From positions 28,169,817 to 28,233,816 of the forward strand of contig NC_067130.1 of NCBI RefSeq assembly GCF_021347895.1: a stretch of 64,000 nt of DNA, written 5' to 3'. Numbering within the stretch: the stretch's first letter is position 1; every line of letters begins with the position of its first letter. A program made the position numbers and the translations under genes. The notes beneath the pieces are model-generated. The model did not search any database and was not told the DNA's origin. It saw only the letters and a program-made list of their open reading frames with translations. Shown here piece by piece: positions 59,901 to 64,000 of the stretch. The stretch comes from Acanthochromis polyacanthus (lineage: Eukaryota; Chordata; Actinopteri; Pomacentridae).

Positions 59901-62900
59901 TACTTCAAGAGTTCAGGAGTTAAATATTTGGATACCACTGTAATGACTGGATATTCGGATATCCAGGTCCAGCCCTATAAAATAGATATAATAACTTGCG
60001 GTAGGAGCGCTACTTTTCCATTATAACAACCTGGTGACTAAGGTAGATGGTGAACACTTGGTCCAAGTTATGAGGAAGAAGAGTTTCCTGATACGTTAAA
60101 TCAGGGTTCTCACCAGGATTTTTTTCAGCGTAACGGCAGGTCCTCCCACACGCGCACGCGCACACGCATGCGCAATACACAGGAACGGGTCAATCGACAG
60201 GAAAGTACGGCTGAGGTGGGGAGACATAAATTAACCTAGATAGGCACCCAGTCGATAAAAACAAACGCACATGGCGTTATCTGTCAAAATAATGGTGCAG
60301 CGGCCCTAATCACAGTGTTAACCCTTCCTGTTCGGCCCCCGACCGTGGTCAGGAAGCCCGGGGTTAACCCCCTTCACTTCCTCAGCAGCCGTAGAGGCAA
60401 AGACACAGGAGCCCAGCCGTATTGAAGAACACTGCGGCCTTTATTGTCTATCAACAGTGGCTGAACCGCACAGTACCGCCATCCCAGCAACTACACACCT
60501 TCTCTCCTCCTCTACCGAACCGACTGCCGTCTCTCTCACTCGCGCTGCATTCAGGGTCGCTGGGACATCTCGTTCTCCCCCTCTCTCACACACACACACA
60601 CACACGCTGCTCTCTCTCCCTCTCTCATGACGGAGCCACACACTCTCATAACAACAGCGTAATCTTTGAAATGCGCTGACGAGAACCCTGATCTGTCAAA
60701 GTAACAGCGCAGCGGCGCTAATCACAGCGTAATCTTTTAAACTGACAGCGTAACGGGCCGTTAGACAGCGTAACAGGCCGTTATGACAGCGTAACGGGCC
60801 GTTACGCTGAAATGCGCTGGCGAGAACCCTGCGTTAAATGAACATAAAGTGGTTACCAAAGAAAGTTGTCAGGAGACCTGTAATCTCCAACCCGGGATTT
60901 AGGCTTTGTCAAGCTGAATTACACAAAAATAATTCAGGCCACGTCAAACTTGCCTTGTAGTACACAGTGGACTTTGGTCTCATAAGTCTAAATTTGAAAC
61001 TTTTGGTTCCACCTGTTGGGTGTTTGAGTTGCAGGTGAACGGATGGTATCTGAATGTGTAGTTCCCGTCATGAAGCTTGGATTAGGAGCCGTCATGGTGC
61101 TGAGGAAGCTTTGTTGGTGACTCTGTTGGGAGCACTCAAATAGCATGAATACCACAACAAACAGCTGTTTTGAGCATAATGGGATCTTGACAAGTTTTTC
61201 AGCAGGACACCTTCAATCTCTGTGAGGATTTTTTTGATTAAGAAGCTGAGTGGATTGCCACAACAACTCAACATAAACTCACCTGCGATGGTTCAGGACT
61301 AGTATTACCAATAACCAGCTAGTTTACTAAAACGACACAGTTGGAGCAACCAATGTTATTTGGATTCAGTTGTATTATTGTCAATTTCACTGATTGTGCA
61401 GATATCCAGACACACATTCCCCAGCATGTACACAGCTAATATGATTTATTCCTCTTTTAATCTGCCACTTACAGCAGATCTGGATCATCGAGTTCTGAGA
61501 TCACAAAGTAGGGGTGGTGACCGTGCATTCAGACACGCAAATACAATCACAAGACTTATGTTGGACATGCAAAGCAGAGTCGAGCCTCGGCAGCAGGGAA
61601 TTTAACTAGTTTACATTTATTCAAATATAAATGTGACTTTTTGTGAATATACAGCAGACAACAGCAGTCAGTCTGAGGTGCATATTTTAATATTTTGTTC
61701 AGTGCAATCAATTTTGGCGCAAACTTGACTCCATACATATGCATAAATTACCTCATTTAAAAGTTTAGCCTGTCTTGTTTTATCACTGTTGACAAGTTTG
61801 AACCTGAATGTTCGTTGAACGGTTGTTTCATTATAGTAGCAGAACTTCATAGTATCAGGATTACCTGCTAAACGGTTTAGAGTAAACTCAGCTGCAACTC
61901 AGGCCTTTCTTTACGCAACTGCTCAGACAAATCTTTGATCTGATAGACATGTTTCTGGGATCTGTGAACGCCTTTGAGGACTTGACTGGCAGGATTTTAA
62001 GCTTTTAGATGAACATGAATCGCAGCAGCTGTCAGAAACTGGCCAAAAATCAAAAGATGCAGAAGCTGAGACATAAAAGCTGAGGTTGTCTCCAAAAACT
62101 ATCTGACAGATTCTGCTTTCAGCTGTCTGTCTGAGTCCAGTTGCAAGTTGTTGTGAAGCCTTCCGGGCTAGTATGTTATGAGCGTAAAGTGTCTGGTGCC
62201 TGCTGTCAAACATGTGGAACCGATTTTCTGTGAAACTTCTAAAGAAAATCTAAAGATGTATTGAAGTTTAAGAGTTTGAGGGAAAAAGTGAAGCCAGAAT
62301 TAGAATTGCCAAAACTTTTTGATTAGATATTTCTGTTTTGCCATCTTTATTCGTGCTTCAAAGCTGTAAATTGTGACTGCCTTGAGGGTAAATTAAGATT
62401 CTATATTTTCAGTATTTCCAGCCCGGACCAGTCAGTTCAGATTCTGCAAGAAGTGGGTCACAAAATCCACTCATACCCTTTCAACTACCAGGGAGCTGCC
62501 ATACTAAGTGGTCAAGAAGAAGGAGCGTACGGCTGGGTTACTGTCAACTATCTCTTGGAGAACTTCATTAAGGTACCAAAACTTACAGCACAAGAAAGTT
62601 TTAATTAGCAGAGATCTGTATTTACATTCAAATCAACATGGACAGGCTATTAATATTTCCAGTTTCAAAGGTCTGATGAGAAGAGTTGGATGAAGCCAAA
62701 AAAGTAGCTTATTTGTTATCTTGGTTATTTCCTTGCAGTATGGCTTCGAGGGCCGCTGGTTCAGCCCAGCAGGCCAACACTGGGAGCGCTTGATTTCGGC
62801 GGAGCATCCACGCAGATAACTTTTGCCACTGAGGAAAAAATCGAGGACAAACATGACGTGATGAAGCTGCGTCTCTACGGCCACGAATACTCGCTGTACA

Positions 62901-62965
62901 CTCACAGCTTCCTGTGCTACGGCCAGGACCAGTTCCTCAAGAGACTGATGGCTCATATCGTAAAG
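44794..62965 (+). CDS. entpd2: entpd2-like ecto-nucleoside triphosphate diphosphohydrolase (5' part, frame-disrupted)
   Basis: Cell-surface NTPDases hydrolyse extracellular ATP (and ADP) and so control purinergic signalling. Exons: 44794-44910, 52854-52971, 57079-57229, 62413-62572, 62739-62965; all GT-AG with matching phases. Visible are an N-terminal membrane helix (about residues 6-27) and apyrase conserved regions 1-4: [31 protein letters not shown] and [24 protein letters not shown] points to NTPDase2 among family members. The gene runs off the right edge; ACR5 and the C-terminal helix are not in view. Exon 5 contains a one-base frame break and has a SINE at its donor, so function is uncertain. 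Confidence 0.85.
45110..46900 (+). repeat. degenerate tandem repeat in entpd2 intron 1
   Basis: The phrase TGTGGAAGTCCAGTAGTGAC recurs in variants near 45133, 45310, 45552, 45712, 45868, 46129 and 46505, accompanied by CTGCACATTAATTA, GCCCAATTTACAGCAGTCAT and GCCACTAATAACAGACTGTT. Spacing is about 155-375 bases. Copies are well diverged. Confidence 0.7.
51711..52074. mobile_element. Tc1-type MITE, copy 2 (inverted relative to copy 1)
   Basis: Ends CACTACCGTTCAAAAGTTTG and CAAACTTTTGAATGGCAGTG, flanked by TA at 51709-51710 and 52075-52076. 364 bp, no coding capacity. The interior is the reverse complement of 10407-10783 (for example GTAGCATTAGAACACAGGAG). Confidence 0.78.
52854..52971 (+). 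CDS. entpd2: entpd2 exon 2 (ACR1)
   Basis: 118 nt: [20 protein letters not shown], then [26 protein letters not shown] is apyrase conserved region 1, the phosphate-binding loop. Acceptor CTCTAG ends 52853, donor GTAAGT at 52972. Confidence 0.9.
53465..53826 (-). mobile_element. tRNA-derived SINE, antisense
   Basis: Reverse complement of the 58766 element. Read on the - strand: GGGGCTGCACAGTGGCGTAG TGGTTAGCAC (A-box), GGTTCAAATACC (B-box), TCCTCCCACAGTCCAAAAAT, GTGATAAAGTGGTG and a short tail. An imperfect duplication flanks it: CTGATCGATGA at 53454-53464 and CTGATACATGA at 53827-53837. Confidence 0.8.
53850..54830 (+). mobile_element. degenerate Tc1 element
   Basis: Transposase remnants on the + strand include the H-G-T-V region and AAGCATGGTGGTGGCAGTAT CATGCTCTGGGCCTG (54516, [11 protein letters not shown]). 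Start near 53850 resembles a decayed Tc1 end. It belongs to a different subfamily from the intact copy that follows. Confidence 0.7.
54844..56466 (-). mobile_element. structurally complete Tc1/mariner transposon
   Basis: 1623 bp between TA duplications (54842-54843, 56467-56468). The ends CAGTGCCTTGTGAAAG and its complement are identical; the full inverted repeats (54844-55060 and 56252-56466) are about 215 bases and differ at only about six aligned positions by my reading. They surround an unbroken transposase. It lies antisense in entpd2 intron 2, next to an older Tc1 fossil. Confidence 0.93.
55063..56082 (-). CDS. Tc1-family transposase (intact, DD34E)
   Basis: 339 residues, the usual length for Tc1 transposases. 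This cut-and-paste enzyme binds the inverted repeats and integrates at TA. The start [18 protein letters not shown] is chosen because it matches family N termini; the open frame extends 31 codons upstream (to 56175) without family similarity. Paired-like helix-turn-helix DNA-binding region about residues 1-110 with a GRP motif (GRPSKLS, 58-64). Catalytic triad D152 (SDETK), D243 (QQDNDPKH) and E278 (NPIENLW), with 34 residues between the last two. The glycine box KHGGGS is at 185-190. No stop or frameshift. Confidence 0.93.
   Translation of the reverse strand: MKTKEHTRQVRDTVVEKFKAGFGYKKISQALNISRSTVQAIILKWKEYQTTANLPRPGRPSKLSPRTRRGLIRDVAKRPMITLDELQRSTAEVGESVHRTTISRTLHKSGLYGRVARRKPFLKDIHKKSGLKFATSHLGDTPNMWKKVLWSDETKIKFFGHNAKRYVWRKSNTAHHPEHTIPTVKHGGGSLMVWACFSSAGTGKMVKIDGKMNGAKYRTILEENRLESAKDLRLGRRFIFQQDNDPKHKAKSTMEWFTNKRIQVLEWPSQSPDLNPIENLWAELKTAVHKRSPSNLTELELFCKEEWARISVSRCAKLIETYPKPLAAVIAAKGGATKY
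57079..57229 (+). CDS. entpd2: entpd2 exon 3 (ACR2)
   Basis: 151 nt: [20 protein letters not shown], then [20 protein letters not shown] and [19 protein letters not shown] is apyrase conserved region 2. Acceptor CTCAG ends 57078; donor GTAAGT at 57230. Confidence 0.9.
57464..57750 (+). repeat. dispersed repeat, copy B
   Basis: Related to 42221-42520 in the same orientation; shares GCAGGAGATTAGATGTTGTC, TCAGAACTGATGCTGGCATT and CTGCCTCCTCATCCTCTCTC. Family not recognised. Confidence 0.6.
57818..58058. mobile_element. short element with inverted ends
   Basis: ACCGCCCGGC at the left and GCCGGGCGGT at the right are perfect 10-base inverted repeats around about 240 bases that include a stretch AAATGAGGTCACGGTCACC common in fish repeats. 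No coding capacity; classification open. Confidence 0.5.
58690..59350 (+). mobile_element. LINE 3' fragment interrupted by a SINE
   Basis: Outside the SINE (58766-59139), the + strand reads like the end of a non-LTR reverse transcriptase frame: [20 protein letters not shown] then [17 protein letters not shown] (59238-59348), following the W-N-S-L-P ... F-K ... L-K pattern. Stops upstream show decay. Clade not assigned. Confidence 0.5.
58766..59139 (+). mobile_element. full-length tRNA-derived SINE with target duplication
   Basis: A-box TGGAGTAGTGG at 58781-58791, B-box GGTTCAAAC at 58825-58833, a shared body and a (TGGA)n tail. A perfect 11-base duplication GGGTTCACAGC flanks it (58755-58765 and 59140-59150), the mark of LINE-driven retroposition. 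Confidence 0.88.
60102..60831. mobile_element. non-autonomous hAT-type element with 8-bp target duplication
   Basis: Ends CAGGGTTCTCACCAG and CTGGCGAGAACCCTG are inverted repeats flanked by a perfect 8-base duplication CGTTAAAT (60094-60101, 60832-60839), as for hAT transposons. The 730-bp interior is unusually GC-rich, has a (CA)n run near 60587-60605, repeats of CAGCGTAACGGGCCGTTA (60746-60805), and a second right end GACGAGAACCCTG at 60678-60690. No transposase. Confidence 0.82.
62413..62572 (+). CDS. entpd2: entpd2 exon 4 (ACR3)
   Basis: 160 nt: [20 protein letters not shown], then [20 protein letters not shown] and [13 protein letters not shown]. The Glu in [11 protein letters not shown] is in apyrase conserved region 3, which carries the catalytic base of the family. 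Acceptor TTTTCAG ends 62412; donor GTACCA at 62573. Confidence 0.9.
62739..62965 (+). pseudogene. entpd2: entpd2 exon 5 (ACR4) with one-base frame break
   Basis: The exon opens in frame as [12 protein letters not shown] (62739-62774), but the conserved continuation [20 protein letters not shown] starts at 62777 in another frame; one base is missing, and 227 nt is one short of a whole number of codons. Read straight on, translation stops at TAA 62817-62819. Downstream the alternative frame is intact to the donor at 62966 ([20 protein letters not shown]). Either a real mutation or an assembly error. Confidence 0.8.
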
Positions 62966-62970
62966 GTAGT

Positions 62971-63320
62971 CCATCCATCCATTATCTATACACCTCTTAA
63001 TCTTCAGTATGGTCGTGGGGAGCTGGAGTCTATCCCAGCTGACCCGAGGGGGAATTCAAGGGACACCCTGGACAGGTCACCAGTCTGTCACAGGGCTACA
63101 TATAGAGACAAACAAGCACATTCACACCTATGGACAGTTTGGAAAAATCAGTTAACCTCAGCATGTCTTTGGACTGTGTGAGGAAGTAGGAGTACCCAGA
63201 GAGAATCTATGTATGTACAAAGAGAACATGCAAACTCCATGCGGAAAGATCCCGGGAAGGCTGGGACACCATCTCCTAGCTGCAAGGCGAAAAATGCTAA
63301 CCACCACCCCACTGTGCAGC
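62971..63320 (-). mobile_element. SINE inserted at the entpd2 exon 5 splice donor
   Basis: Antisense copy of the same SINE family (CCAGCTGACCC, GACAGGTCACCAGTCTGTCA, CATGCAAACTCCATGCGGAA, CCCCACTGTGCAGC). A 9-base duplication AAAGGTAGT lies at 62962-62970 and 63321-63329; it contains the exon end and GT donor, so the splice donor exists twice, once on each side of the SINE. Confidence 0.85.
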
Positions 63321-63329
63321 AAAGGTAGT

Positions 63330-64000
63330 GTCATATTCAGTTAGAGCCAAAATGAAACATCCACTGCATCTGGACTGGTGACTGAGTACAGTGCCAAAGT
63401 TTCTTTACTCATATTCTGGCATTTGAAATTCATAATGTGCCGGATTCAGTGCACGGTGACAGTTTTCCCTGGGCAGGATCCAGATGTTATATTAACCTTC
63501 TGGCTCGAAGTCGGAGCCTTTTAAGAGATCCAGATTTCCTACTTAACATCTACAACAACTACAGTAATGGATTTAAAAAATACAGCTTTGTAAGTCTTTT
63601 CTGCGTCTTCAGTAACACTCATTTTATCACACAGCACAACATCTAAATGTGTAATATACAAAATTGTAATTGCTCATATGTGAACTAGTTGTACATGAAG
63701 GCAGTGAAGCAACTAAGTAAATATAATAAATAAAAACATTGTATTTACTTCTGGGTCATCCAATTGTGAACAGCTACAAAAGCACTCAACTGATACTTTT
63801 GTTTGTTAAATTGAGGCCTTGAGTTCCAAGTTTGAAGATTATTATTTCAATATTTTAAATTAAATGAATATGTCAACTCAATGTTTGATTTTTTTTTTAA
63901 TGTTAATGAGGTGCAAATCACACCATTCTACAGAGTGCTAGAGAATGGTCTGACTATGTGAGACTAGCAAACACCGAGCATAAACAATTTTATTAATGAT
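63330..64000. other. entpd2 intron 5 (to window edge)
   Basis: AT-rich, no sequence resembling the next NTPDase exon (conserved Cys-rich segment) was found, so the gene continues beyond 64000. Confidence 0.65.

Larger units (their letters stand above)
57230..62412. other. entpd2 intron 3
   Basis: 5.2 kb containing repeat copy B (57464), a short inverted-repeat element (57818), a SINE nested in a LINE tail (58690-59350) and a hAT-type element (60102). 60840-62412 has nothing I can name with confidence. Confidence 0.7.

Noticed and set aside
63437..63646. Candidate next entpd2 exon (69-codon open frame)
   Set aside because: Lacks the conserved Cys-rich NTPDase segment and usable acceptor in the right phase.

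Overview
The window reads as AT-rich teleost fish genomic DNA: vertebrate GT-AG multi-exon genes, large introns filled with Tc1, hAT, MITE and tRNA-derived SINE debris, and a neighbour pair (NMDA receptor subunit gene next to an ecto-NTPDase gene) that also lies close together on human 9q34.3. Nothing bacterial or viral was recognised.

Positions 1-37090 hold most of grin1, the obligatory GluN1 subunit of NMDA receptors, on the + strand. Nineteen coding exons were placed by splice sites and family similarity; they match human exons 4 to 22 one for one, every junction keeps frame, and they sum to 810 codons plus stop. Exons 1-3 lie upstream. Both alternative cassettes familiar from mammals are present: N1 (exon 5, 8174-8236) and C1 (exon 21, 32174-32284). 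The last exon (35360) opens directly with the short C2' tail ending STVV; no long mammalian-type C2 cassette was seen. The 3' UTR probably ends near 37090.

Positions 37091-44793 are intergenic, with a SINE and broken Tc1 copies. From 44794 an ecto-nucleoside triphosphate diphosphohydrolase gene (entpd2-like, + strand) starts in a CpG-rich patch and runs off the right edge; five exons are visible with apyrase conserved regions 1-4. Its exon 5 has a one-base frame disruption, and a SINE has inserted exactly at that exon's splice donor, duplicating the donor, so this copy may be damaged or mis-assembled.

The introns carry the most unusual content: a structurally complete Tc1 element with an unbroken DD34E transposase (54844-56466); a Tc1 fossil in grin1 intron 9 enclosing a piece of the histone chaperone gene nasp; a tandem array of tRNA-like SINE units whose last unit runs into the exon 4 acceptor; a foldback element in intron 9; an element with hAT-type ends and an 8-bp target duplication; and several paired dispersed repeats.
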